Assembly (NCBI GenBank): GCA_022579005.1
Contig: MU401603.1
Span: forward strand, 33,672 to 97,671
DNA length: 64,000 nucleotides
Source: Poronia punctata
Lineage: Eukaryota; Ascomycota; Sordariomycetes; Xylariales; Xylariaceae
Direction of reading: 5' to 3'
Shown here: positions 36,411 to 48,692 of the stretch, piece after piece
Layout of the letters: each line of letters begins with the position of its first letter
How positions within the stretch are numbered: the first letter of the stretch is position 1
Notes under the pieces: model-generated
What the model was told of the DNA's origin: nothing
The model's database searches: none
What the model saw: the letters and a program-made list of their open reading frames with translations, nothing else
Program-made: the position numbers and the translations under genes

Positions 36411-37646
36411 ATGACACAGGTCGGACCTGCAGGTCGAAATGCATACATATGATCTAGTTAGAGTCAAGCCGCCTTTCAACGTCGATAGCACCATTCTCTA
36501 GACTTGAGATCTAACAACGTGCGCTCCTCTGTATATAATACTAAGAGCACCCAGCCAGCTTCAGAAACTCAGCAATGCCTGCCTCGTCCTAATAATAGAG
36601 AGACACCCGATTCTTTCTTGACATTGTATGTCGTCCACTGAGAATTGGTAGGTACTTAGCAGCGATGTTGACTGGTCTAGTCCACGCTTACAAAGCTACC
36701 TCCTCGATGCAAGGCCGAGCTCGGTCTTTACACTTCTGGGTCATGAGTTGTGTACAGAGCCGCATGGATGGAAGGGATTGGTACGAAGCGCCACATGGCA
36801 GTATCCCAGCTCAAGATTTAGGCTTCCGGCGTTGTGGATAATGGTAATGTGATGTTCCGGAGAACTTCTCCGACTTCACTTTCCTCTTCCTGGTTCGATT
36901 TTCCAGTTGAACCAGTTGTTTCCCATCATACCAGCGCCGACGCGAGCTATACCCGCACCTGAGTGATTTTACAATGGTTTTGGGCCACGTCGGCCGCGAT
37001 GTATCATTGTCCGCCATCTCGCAGAGTCGACATACTGACCGGCTTATGATAGGAAATCATGAGCTGCTGCCGCCGGCTTACTCGGACCCCCGCAGGGATA
37101 TGCGATGGCACTTTTACGTGACAATCGGTGGGCGCTGTGGGGACATTACGGGTGCGGGCTGGTACCTTATTACCCCGACATCTATGTCCGAGTCCACACA
37201 ACCGTTTCCTCACGTCGACTTAGCGATTCTCAAAGGTAGATACCTACGCTCCGTGCAAGGCGGGGACTGCGTCGAGCCAACAGTGCCAGCATCTGATAAT
37301 ATCCAACAGCTAGCGGCCGACGTATTGCTGGTGCTGCTGTAAGAAACGAGCATGGCTTCGTTTCCCTTCTCCGATTTAGGTAGGGGAAAAAACTCTTTCT
37401 AAGTTCTTATTCCCATGTTTTCAAGTAGTTATTTGCGATCTGGTGGCAGGTACTGCACATGCACAGTAGGTGTTCTTAGGCGATCTACACTGTCCGACCT
37501 CTGTGTTTTGCACCACGTACACATTCTCAGCCTACACTTTTAAATAGCCAGCTTAACAGTCTAAACTGTATCTGGAGAGACCCGCGTGCTTTTTGTGTTT
37601 TGTAACCAATCAGATAGCCTATTTCCCTCTAAGCGCAGGGTATGCA

Positions 37647-37682
37647 TATCTTTAAAACTGGCCGGAGGTCGGTTTAAAGATA
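37647..37682. repeat. 36-bp inverted repeat (hairpin or paired binding site)
   Basis: Arms TATCTTTAAA and TTTAAAGATA pair perfectly. Inward, CTGGCC and GGTCGG continue the pairing apart from two transition-type mismatches that would be G-U pairs in RNA. A CA-rich stretch that resembles a fungal 5' UTR starts about 30 bp to the right (37711-37736). Confidence 0.7.
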
Positions 37683-39226
37683 CAGTCAGTTAATTACCTA
37701 TCTACAGACAGCCAACAACAACACACACACAAACAAGGTATGGTTGACAAACGCCGGTAGCAATTATCTAAGTAATAGGCGATGCGGCGTACTGTAGCTT
37801 TATAATGGCCGGGATAGGCAAAAATGCATTTGGCGGCACCTACTTGGATTCGCCGAAAGTTCCAGTTCTTGCTTTGCGGTCTAACCTAGGCGTGTGCGCC
37901 CGCTTGGTTCTTGCTCTCCCAGAATCTACCGGATACCTTCAGGTATACATGCTTGTGTTGTAAGAAGTAAGCAAGGCGAACTGCCAGTCAGACGGATAAG
38001 GGCGTTGCTGGGGTGCATATGACCCTGTCTATATCGACAATCAAAAGATATATCAACAACTAAAGGGGCGCTACATTGCATCGTCAAGGCATATGTGTGA
38101 CATGACCAACCATGGCCGTATGGGACCGCATATTTTTGCCCGATTCGAAGTTGTTGCTTACTTCAGCTGCATGTAACTTCGAAGAAGAGCGGGGAGCATT
38201 GCGAGTAAATATATCATTCTGTTCAGAAACCGACTTTGACTGGATTGCAGAGGTTGTGATGCCCTTCCCTGATAATAGTCTAACGTATTGAGCGACCGAT
38301 AGGCACTGCAATCAATATACCGACGTATATTGGGTGGGAATGCACGCCTTGCGACCCACGAGGTTGCAACAAGATCATTTATTAGGCGTTGAAAACTCTG
38401 AAACCGGTGTCGGCCACGAGTGATAAATTGCGGTCTAGAAGCGGAACGGACGTACCTGCCATTGTCTGTGCTTGGTTCGTCGTTTTGTACAGCGTCGACT
38501 AGCCGGACCGCCACCATCCATTGGTAGCGAGGGGAAAATAGTGGTCTTCAATCATTTCACCTGGCCAGACACTTGATGCTTCATTGGACTACCGTAACGC
38601 ATGCTTTTCATGCCCCTTTGCGTTCCAAGTCCCGAAACTTGAATGCATATCCAACCTCCACGTGGTTAGACTACGGTTTACGATCAACCTATTTAGAATT
38701 ATCCGACACAGAAAACCCCGAGACATGTCCAACAACTTAATATTTAATACCTCCGAGGTTTTAGTGAAGACAGGTGTGAGCGTCAAGTTATGCCATGCAC
38801 TCACTAGGTATGCACACGCAGTCAGCCGAAAGACAACCACTGCACTTAACATACCTACTCGTAGCGTTTATCTTGCTAGTAGGTAATTATTATGGTTCCT
38901 CTCCGGGTGGTTGCTGATCAGCTTAGCCAAACGTGACAGGCCCCTTCAAATCGGATGGCGGGCATCTGGGTGGGCACAGGATCAGCCCAGGTGTCCACCA
39001 CATGCCACGTTCCATCTACCGTGTCCGCATGATCCCCTGCGAGAAAGAGAACACTCTTTTCCGCCCCCTCTCCACCGGAAACCTCCACCTAGGACCTCCA
39101 CGCAAACCTAAAATGCTTCATCAACGTGGTGGGCTTTGTGGGTAGGTGCTGTACAACACCTGGCCATCTACTTTGATCAAGTGCTAGACTAATGTCTACG
39201 AGCATATCTGTCGTGCCCGTACTTCT

Positions 39227-39239
39227 GGGGGGGGGGGGG
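39227..39239 (+). repeat. G13 homopolymer
   Basis: Thirteen consecutive G in the gene-free stretch, prone to length error or polymorphism. Confidence 0.85.
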
Positions 39240-42200
39240 CGATGTAAGCTACCGGTCTAATCGGATTCAACATGGGTGATACGTGTGAATGTCTAGATCC
39301 AGACTCGAATGGGGAAGATGGATGACTGAATGTCTCTTAACTTGGTTAGTATTTCTTTTGGGTGTTGCTGCGCCGCTCATGGACTGTGGGCCGGCGGCAG
39401 AGTTTTCGGTGGTTCTTCCTCATCTCATTTCGGGAGTGAGATCCATTGTCCTAACCCTGGACTGGACCGTTTCCCCATGTTTGGTGGACGAATTATCATT
39501 CGTCCGAAACCATGCCAGATCTGACATAGCGCAGGATAGCCCGCCCCCCGCCCCCAAAAGTAAAGTATGTGTACATGTGCAAGTACAGGTACACATACAG
39601 ACACAGGTGGGTAAGTATCAAGCCAGAACAACGACAGGCACATTTGCGGACTCGTTGAACTTGGTATACTCTGTGTTACACTTAATTACTACTGGGTAGG
39701 TTAGATAATATATGCTGCAGTGCTTTTGCTGTATGTCAGATTTCTTCATGGCAATAACGTCGTGCATATATATGTTCATGCATTGCATAGACAAGACAGA
39801 CGTCTGTCTACTCTGATATCCTCGTGGCAGACGGTAAATAGTCACACGTCGGTTTTGCTCCGTCGACGGCCACATGGCTCATCTCATCTCCACCTTTGAC
39901 TTTGTCCAAATCATGTCAGCCGCCTCTATTGATGTGCCTTTTTGTATTTCACCCCCAAGTCAGAAGCGCTAGGTTAGCCGATCAAGCTCGGGACCCGTTT
40001 CTCAGACCTTCAAGCGCCATTAATCACGTAACTCGTACATACGAGTACAACCGCAATGGGATGTGGATGTGGTGGATACAAGTATAAAGATGGGCAAAGT
40101 ACCTCCCAACCCTATTAGCGCTTAGCGCAGCTGCTTACTACAAAGGGTAACCGTAGACTGTGGCGGATCCTATCCTGAAAAGGCAGTATTACTCCAGGCA
40201 CGATTATTCCTTTTAGTAATTTCTAGCCTGTAGTGTCATTTTGTACTTGTACCTCCTCCTCGAATCTCAACGTGTGTTATTAATCAAAATGTAAGTGAAT
40301 GTATGTGTACAAGATATCTCTCTGTCCAAATCGTGTAGTGCGGGGTCTGAGGAACAAAAACCAAATCTAGTAAAAAGGCGGACAGACAGACCCTGAACTT
40401 TTTTTTTTTTTTTTTGCACATGTCAACCGCGGCAATTCTCACGTCTTTTCCCCTTTACCCCTAGACTATAATAGCCGCCAGAGGGGATTGGTAGGATTCG
40501 ATAGGGCTTCTCTCGTCAAAAAGTCCGGTTTTGGATTCCCTGCTACGCGCGGGAAAACGTCACAACGCAGATAGGTATATCTTGACACTCCCTAGTCTTG
40601 TCTTGTCTTGTCCCAGATTATTACAAGTACACGTTACCATCACACCGCAAATCCTGATTGATGACAATACTCGTACACGTAGATAGACCAAAAAAAGGTC
40701 GCGGAGGTGAAGGCAATGACGGCATGTCATATTTATTCCTATCTAGAGTTAAAAGGATTCAAGTAGGTTAGCCTGTTTTATCCCAGGCTTAAATATGATC
40801 CATCCGTCCCCTTACGGCCTAAAACAGATATCCATCTTTGCTACTCGTAGATATAGATTTCCCTATCACGGCTTTAGCTGACTACCTACTTTTATCAACG
40901 GAGCTGACATGAGATTTTTTTTTTCTCGCGCGTGGTTTTGTCTGTATACTCATTAGCGCGAGGATAAGCCAGTAACCTTAAATTCCCATGTGTTTTTTTT
41001 TTGGGCCCGATCCATATCTGCCACAAGGTGGCTTCTGTGGATTAGGTAGGCAATGCCGCGCTTTGTATTTCACGGTAGAGATAGGAACTCCCACATGTAT
41101 GTTATCTACTCATAGTTTGTACAAGCCCTAATTGTTTCATGTGATTTTCTTGTGTGGTTGTGTAGGTTTAAGTAGGTATAATAGGTATAAAGTAGCATAC
41201 TGACTCTACATTGACGTATGGCTAGGTAGTGTATTCTAGTCAAAACATATAGGTGTGACAACTCATGAGGTTGTAAGTTGAGGTATTAGTTGATATCCAA
41301 ATTCCCTATAACAAGTACTTATTAAACTTCGAACTAGCACATATCTAAAGGGTTGATAGACCTACAACAAAGAAATAGACAGATGCTAAATGCACACGTG
41401 TGTCTCAAATGCCCATGGGTATAATACCTTGAGAAATTCCGAGTTATGTACCTACATATGGGATACGGCATCCGCTATGCATTTCTGCTACTTACCGTTG
41501 TGGGGGACCCGGTGTGGCTTGCGAGATACATTTTACTAGTATCCACCTCCATCCGCACGCTTGTAAATGCGCTATAGGAAAGAAGTGTCTCACTTGTGAG
41601 AGCCTCAGGGTTACTTTCTCTATTGCACAAAAAGCTGGTATCTGTTGTTGTATTAACATTTATTAGTCTCTATAGTAAAGTAACAAATGTTTCACATCTC
41701 TACTTTGGCCAGTGATAGGTAGTAATGAGCCGTCTATCCCGATATGCCTTGCATAAGGTAGATATGTATGTTTTAGCTTGGCAAAGAACGGCTTTACGTT
41801 ACATCAAAAAGGCAAAAGCCGTTTTAGGACTTTGATGGCTAGTAGGTAGCTAGCTCCCTTACTCTATCCCCAACACGTTATTACCCTTGTTTCTCTTGAT
41901 TGAATTTGAACCAAGACGAACCGTCCTAGTAGCTGCTTGTTGGACTGTTTTAGCATGTTGTAGACAGTCGATGAGGGTTCAATAAAGCATCATCTGTTGC
42001 TGGTTACTCTTGCTCTAGACGGGTTAACAGGCGGGTAAGAACTGAAATCGCCCAGCTAGATACTAGGTAAGGACGCCGGCTCGATACTACTGTGGTGTAC
42101 TTAGTAAGCATATCACAAAATGTAGACTAAGGTAGATAAGGTACCTACTAGGCCACGCTACAAAATCACGTGCGCCAAGACTCCGAAACAGGCAGAGTAG

Positions 42201-42624
42201 GTACTTCCACGTTTACCCATATCAATGTACCTGTCGTAGCTGGACTGCTAACCCAATCTGGGCATCTTTCCTGCCTATTGAGTAAGAGTGTCGCCACAAG
42301 TACTGGATACAAGGAAGAAATTCCCCAGAGAGAAGATCCCGCGATTCCAGGAACGTGCGGGAGGGGCGCAGGGCGGGCGGATGTACCTAAGGTGATCAAC
42401 TAACGTTAAACTAATCTAGCGCTTGTGACGGAGAACAAAAGCTGGGAAAACTACCCGAGAATACTACCGAGACTATTGTGGTAGCGCGACAAATGGTCCA
42501 AACTAAGGTATTAGGTAGCGTTAAGTTTAGCAAACTACAATTATTTCTATTGATGGGCAACATATTGCGCCCAAGGTGTCAACACTTTTGTTAGTCTTGG
42601 GTTTAGCGTTTAGATTGGACACGA

Positions 42625-42655
42625 GTGTGTGTGTGTGTGTGCGTGCGCGCGCGTG
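42625..42655 (+). repeat. TG/CG dinucleotide microsatellite
   Basis: About nine GT units followed by alternating GC/GT (GCGTGCGCGCGCGTG), an alternating purine-pyrimidine tract. Confidence 0.85.
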
Positions 42656-44136
42656 GACAGACGCTGGAGCATTGCATCTAAGACCGCTTTTCTTACTTTT
42701 TTGGCCCGGCGCTATTCATTTGTTCATTCCCACCCCCTCATTATTACCACGCGAGCAAAAAGAGGGGGGGGAAAGTGCCCTCCGGCCCGCGGCCACGTTC
42801 TTAAGTGCCATTATAGGCTATATGATGGTGTAGTAAGGGTTTCTTACAGACGTCATCTCAACAAGTAACCAAGGTCGGGGGATTTTGGATCTTGTTTGAA
42901 ACTGGCCGCCACTAGCCTTGTTGTCTTGTGTCTCTTGTGCCGGAATGTCTTGGGAGAAATATACATATACCGCGCAAATGTATACATCATTCATATATGC
43001 GTACGTGTACAAGTAGGTAGAGAGTATCTTGCGCTCGAAAGCATTGCATTGGTTTTGTATGAAATAGGCCAAATGAATGGCCTTTTTGTGGCTTGCATTG
43101 GTAGGCGACTCCCATTCCCTCTCGCATTCCGCGGCTCCCGGGCCTCGTTGCCCGCTGTGTCTGAACGCCCGCCATCACTGCCGGAGAGTAAGGCTAACCT
43201 AAGACGTCACAATCCTGCTGTTTATACCTTCGTGCACGTATCTAATTACCTAATTACGGACTCAAGCAATGAGTGGGCCGGATTTTTCCTCTGTTTATTT
43301 GTTGAGTTGACAATGGATTAGGCTGGCCTAAACAAGAGCTGATATTTCTGCTTGCTCCCTTTTTGGCCGCGACCGCACAGCAAAAGGCAGCACCGGTCAA
43401 CTACTGCTGATAGGGATATTCAAATCTGGGTTAGGCGGAAAGTTCTGTTCTCGTACGACATTGGTGAATCTAGTCCGGAGTCGGCAAGAAATCTCCATTC
43501 CCATATCTAAAAATCCATCGCACATTTCAGCCCGATTTCACATGGAGCCAAGACATGCAAAAGTGGCAGAGAAGAACAGCATGGGATTTATGTGACAGCA
43601 TGGATCTGCGCATGTGCAAATGGGGAAAGAAAAAAAAAAGAAGAAAAAAAAGGCCCAGCGCGTGCGGATATGCACGTCGACCACGCCATGTATGCATTCA
43701 TCCATTCGAATCTCTCCCCTTGCAGGATAAAAAAACGGCATGCTTGGTCAGGATAGTCAAGAAGCAAGATCTGTATGTCTGTCTTCTGTCGAGCTGTGTC
43801 TATTCAGTTCGACCCAGAATTCCGGCACAATTAAATTGGCCAGTCAAAGCTCGAGCATAGAAGAGTCGGAGTAATCGACAAACCTTCCTGATGGCATGTT
43901 CATTCGGCCTTTCTCTCCCCTTGAAGATCAACCATCAGATTCGCACGTAAAAAGATTTACCCTAACCCAAACCTAAACATCCGTCTAATAACCCTCCCTG
44001 GCGGCTTCCTGGCGCGGCTCTAAAAGGTAGGGGCTGGCGAGTGCGCTGCCAGCCGCTGATTGCCTTGCACTTGACCCGCCCGCATAGCGTATGTACTCGT
44101 ACAACAACAGCAATCCTTCACGACTTACGACTAATA

Positions 44137-44140
<4 letters not shown>

Positions 44141-44170
<30 letters not shown>
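44141..44170 (+). repeat. A30 homopolymer
   Basis: Thirty consecutive A. Could be a poly-A remnant of a retroposed RNA, but no retroposed body is recognisable on its left. Confidence 0.85.
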
Positions 44171-44175
<5 letters not shown>

Positions 44176-47131
44176 TCCCAAGTATGTAGCGCAAAGCAAA
44201 ATCGCGAGACACACACTTCAGACTAGGGGAAAGCGCTGGCCCCAAAGTCGGAAATACAGTGTTACCCTTTGTACTCTTGAACCCACGTTTTTTTTTTTTG
44301 TTTTTTTCGCTTTCGGCAAACCTTTCGTACTACTACTCCTTCAGCTGCGATGACCCGTGAGACCGAGCCACAGCGTCAAAGACCCAACTTTTTTTTGTCT
44401 CGGACATGGAGAAATATCGTAAACCTAGCTCTCTCTCAGGTGTATGTAATTTGTATGTAACACGAGATTGTTGCTCTTTTTTTTCTCTTTCGTCTGTTGG
44501 GTCCCGTTCGTTGGTCTGGTCTGGTCTGATCTCATCTCGCTTGACTACTGGATCTGACCTGGGGGAAATCTGCAACAGGAAAAATTTCGCGATTGTATTC
44601 AAGGAAATTGAATTGGGGGGGAGAAGAATGGTTGGTGTAATGTTTGCCAGGTGGTGTCTCCCCCTAGGCAGAAAAGACAACCGTCATGGTTCATTCAAGT
44701 GGCGGAGCGAGCCTCATGTATCGTGTGTTTTCTTTTTATCCTCGTCTGATTTATGGTCTGAGCTGACGAGGAAACCTGCAAATTTATTTGAAATTGGTCA
44801 TGTATTTGCTTGGTTGTCCAAGGTAGGTAGGTATATTCCCACGAACGGCAAATTGATGATTGGCTTCTCGCTTAAGACTGGTGACACGGTGACATCTACC
44901 AATGGAGTTACGAAATACGTACGAGATGAGGTTGTAATGTTGCACCATCGTTATTCTCTTCCTGTTTCCCATAACGCTGCAAGGGGTGGACAATGGCTAT
45001 GACAGTAAGCAAACGAAATATATATTCTAAACGTGCACATTTTTTTTTCCTTGCTCCGGCGCGGACAGGCAGGTCTAAAAGGGAGGTAGAAGAATAGAAG
45101 CAGCAGCAACTGTGGAAATATTACCGGGATTTTCAATGTTGTTTGAATAAATGGGGGGAAAAAAAGAAGAAAAGAAACACCAAGCTACCTAAGCCAATAT
45201 GTGTGACACTGGTAATGTAAAACTCCCCCCCAAGACCTGTGTGGTAGGCTGACGATTCCCAAGCCCATGTTTCGTTCGTCCCGGAAGTTTTTATATAATC
45301 TGTACACCGCGGAGTTTATATGCGACCCCCGTCGAGTAGGTAGTTCCAGCCTGGCGTCTGATACGCTTGCTAATGAGACGAGACGAAACGTCTTTTATTG
45401 TACAATTTCGCTACAATATACGTTGTGAGACTTAGGTAACACTGGCTTGGTGACGCCCCCGAGGTGTGATGCTGTTCCTGGAACAGAACAAAACAAACTC
45501 TCGTTTTGTATTTCAGTCATCATTAATGTCCAAGGATAAAAGGGCAGGGGGCTTGTGGTAGATGTTCGATGTTGGAATGAATACGCTTGTACTGTACGTG
45601 TACATACGGTACTGCGCGTAGTTGGTCGGGACGGCCCGGGACGCCATCTTTAAACCCGGGATATGCCGTCGCCGTCGCCGGCCCGTTTGCCGGGTTCGGG
45701 GATCTACGGACATGTGTGTTGATGTTCGATGCGAGGCAGGTAACGGTTCTCTGCACCTGCAACTTCCTAACTGGCGGTACGCTCCGTTCCAATATGTTGC
45801 TGTAGGTACCTAAGTCCGCAGTGCAGTTTTTCCCCCATTTCCACTTTTCGTGAGGGCTTATTTATGCAACTATCTAGGGATGAACTACTCGACTCCGCGA
45901 GCAAGGCATTTGTCGATAACCTTTATCCCATTCGTACAGACAGAGTAGCTTATATACAGATATATACCCCTCGGCATGCTACGGCTAGCTAGACCGCGAC
46001 GTCGTTCGTCCTGCGGGGAAAGGTCGCCGCCGAGATGAAGGGAAGCAGTCGTGGGCATATTTTGCCAGATCCCGCGTCTCATGATATGGCGCTTCTCATG
46101 GCTTGGGGAAGGGGCTTTTTACAAAGGACGATAAGAGATTTGTTCGTGCACATCCGTCTGAGTCTTGGGAGGTGAGCTGCCACAAGTAGGTACCTGAACC
46201 ATGAGAGATGACTGACGCTAGATCTTTAGCAAGAGTGTTGGGGAGGACTTGTATGTTTTTCCGCACACTTGTTGAAAAACAGGCATCAAGTCGGTCACCG
46301 TCAAACGCCCCCCCTTGTCAGAAGTCAACACTTGGGGTCTTCATCAGCCAAGGTTGATCTTGGACACTATCGATTGTAAGTAGAGGCCGTTCCTTTCCTA
46401 CTGCTCTTTGAAGCATTTCTCTGATTATATATACTAGTCCTGATATATCCCCAAGGCAGCTGGATTGGAGATCTCTTTCTTCCGATATCTATACCGTTGC
46501 ATAACCACTTCCTGGGACGCCTTCAAACTCATTCGGCGTCTTCTGCACCTTGCTAGGTTACATCATAGGGGCGTGCGTCGAACTTTGGAGAGGAGGAAGC
46601 GGTGATGGTTTCCCCTTGTACTTCTTTTTTTCTTCTGAAAATATATGTCTCTCCGTCCGCAACCGTTGTCCCGTTCCCTCTCTATATTGGCTACCTAACA
46701 CGTCGTTTGGATGACAGTTACTTTGGTATAGCTGAGATCAAGAGGGTTTGTTACAAAAGGGGTAATCTGATATCTAGAATGAAAAGCCGGGGATATATAT
46801 AACTGGATAATACTTCAAGTTTCTACTGGAATATAGGAGAAATAGGTGCATTAAAGCTTTGGTTTTTTGAAAGGTTTATGTTGAGACAGTTTCTCGTAGA
46901 CTGCTGTTTTGAGACTTCTAGGGTAGGTTAGCTGCTGCCTGAGTAAAAGCTTGGCACGTGTCTGTCTGTTAAGCTTCGCCTGCCTTGTTTGCCACTCACA
47001 CACCAAACCTTCTATCAAAGCTTCCAGCAGACCAAGGCCTGGCGATTGGTTCATTATCCGTTTAACCTAGCATCGCTTTTTTCAAGGTCGAAAAGTCCAC
47101 AAAGCAAAATCTGGGCGCATTGAACAACATA

Positions 47132-48692
47132 ATGCCTCTTGGCTTCGAGCGTCTAAACGCAAAGAGATCCCAGCCAAACGGCAATATCAACTTCATCAAA
47201 CCATTAGAGGGCGATGACAAAGCGATTGCCCAGGACTTCCTGGAGCGCATCGCTGCGCAATGTGGTTAGTCTATACTCTGATTGTCTTCTGTCTTGAATC
47301 CTGCTTTTTTTTTTTTTTTTTTTTTTTTTCTACAATATAACTGTATTAACTTGGGATTTAGTGCCTGTCATGAAAGAACATCACATCTACGTCATGTCGC
47401 TCGAGGAATTCCCACCGAATAGGGAGTTTGTCGGTCGGAACTTCAACGCTGGCGAGGTGATACAGCTTGTTCTCAAGTCGCCGGTGAGTTCCCAAGTTGC
47501 ATCTGTATCTCAGTTCCACGCCTGCCATGTCTTCTCGCGTCCTCGTCCAAGACAGCTAGACTAACCTCGACGGTCAAGTCAACTGGACGATGGCTACCAT
47601 TTAATTATGTCCAGATGGTAATGATGCACGAGTGAGCTACCACCCCATGTTATAAACCATAACAAACACTTTTGACATCAAGACAGGCTCGCGCACTGCA
47701 AGCAGATGAATCATTCCAGAGCCTTTTGGGCGGTACGCAACAAATACGCTGATCAGATGAGGACTCTATGGTCACGCAAGTACACCGGCGAAGGACTATG
47801 GGGAAGGGGCACCTTGCTCGAATCCGGCAGATTTGAAGAGAACAGCATCTTGGCAGACGACGCCTTACCGGAGCATCTTTGCGGCGGCACGTATCGCACA
47901 GCAGGAAGGAAACGGAAACAGAAGCAGAAGTTATCCTATCAAGAGCAAAAAGAGCGGCGCATTCTGAAAAAGTTTGGCTCAAACGGTATTGCCCTTGGCG
48001 AAGACGAAGACATCAAGACAGAGCTAGAGAACGGCAAGAAACCCAAAGGAAAGCCGAGAGTTGCGAAAAGCAAAAGGGGTCGCGAATTACGGGCTGCTGC
48101 AGCTCTAGCCCGGTTTGACCAGGCCAGGAAGACGGAGGAAGTTAAAGAAGAAGACGAGACGGCCAGTGAATTCGAGACCGTATCGGATGATGACGATGAT
48201 GATTCTAATTCCAGCATTGTTGATAATGATGGCCGTCGCATGATTAAAGTCTGCGAGGACGAGGATCCGACCGATGGTGATGCGCAGAATGAGATGCGGG
48301 AGTTGAGTTCGGCTGCTCGCATTAAGCGAGAACGCTCCGAGTCGCCTATTTTCATCAAGCCTGAGAAAGAAGAGACCACTCTCAAAGATATCAAGCCGAG
48401 AACATCCGGTGGTGCCGAGAGGAAAATATCAGTTGTACATGCACCAGATAAGGCTAGGATTGAGAGCAGTCTAGCAAATCTGAAACCGAAATCAGAGCGG
48501 ACGTGTCCAATATGCTCGTTTAAGAATACATATGAATCCACCATCTGCGGCGCATGCTCGCATGTTTTGGCTCCCGGAAAAGTGGCATTCTGGCGATGCA
48601 AGAGCAAAGAATGTCAAGGGAGCTTATACCTCAATCCAAAAGACTCGGTCATCTGCGGTGGCTGTGGTAAGCGGAAGGAGCCTGCAATATGA
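47132..48692 (+). CDS. wss1: DNA-protein crosslink protease Wss1 (WLM domain)
   Basis: Four exons, 47132-47264, 47362-47483, 47579-47631 and 47687-48692 (437 aa). Introns: 97 bp with a T25 run, 95 bp (CTAAC then AAG), and 55 bp that splits the Glu codon of the catalytic motif. The WLM domain fills about residues 1-180. The joined exons give HELAHCKQMNH at 102-112, the HExxHxxxxxH zinc site of Wss1/SPRTN proteases, followed by the NHSRAFW segment usual in the family. The middle is acidic, with a DDDDD run. The C-terminus (376-427) has CPIC...CGAC, a RanBP2-like finger, and a second CK...EC...CGGC finger. Known: Wss1 degrades proteins crosslinked to DNA, working with Cdc48 and SUMO. ISVVH near 320 could be a SUMO-binding motif (inference). 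Confidence 0.93.

Larger units (their letters stand above)
34612..47131. other. Gene-free stretch of 12.5 kb with ordinary composition
   Basis: No frame here has both an ATG start and a recognisable domain, and none of the small frames (the longest is 198 aa at 44406-45002) can be joined to a neighbour through good splice sites. The DNA is not RIP-like. It holds microsatellites and homopolymers (36381-36410, 39227-39239, 42625-42655, 44141-44170), an inverted repeat at 37647-37682, and many TACGAGTA and AGGTACCT words. No tRNA, rRNA or snoRNA could be supported by eye. It may hold long untranslated leaders, non-coding RNAs or decayed sequence. Confidence 0.6.

Noticed and set aside
36974..37342. 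122-residue open frame
   Set aside because: No recognisable domain or neighbouring exon; similar small frames occur on both strands here.
38240..38275. C/D snoRNA-like boxes (GTGATG and CTGA)
   Set aside because: The boxes are only about a dozen bases apart with no terminal stem, too close for a snoRNA.
42896..43321. 141-residue frame beginning MKLAATSLVVLCLLC, like a signal peptide
   Set aside because: The first codon is TTG, no ATG lies nearby in frame, the remainder has no secreted-protein pattern and there is no supporting splice structure.
43960..43980. CCCTAA-like telomere repeat
   Set aside because: Only one clear unit and degenerate neighbours; too short to mark a telomere. The same applies to the stretch near 52119-52133.
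44406..45002. 198-residue open frame in the gene-free stretch
   Set aside because: No domain, composition like random translation, and it overlaps homopolymer-rich sequence; no credible upstream or downstream exon.
47939..48607. 222-residue minus-strand frame, Ser-rich
   Set aside because: Antisense shadow of the acidic/repetitive part of wss1.
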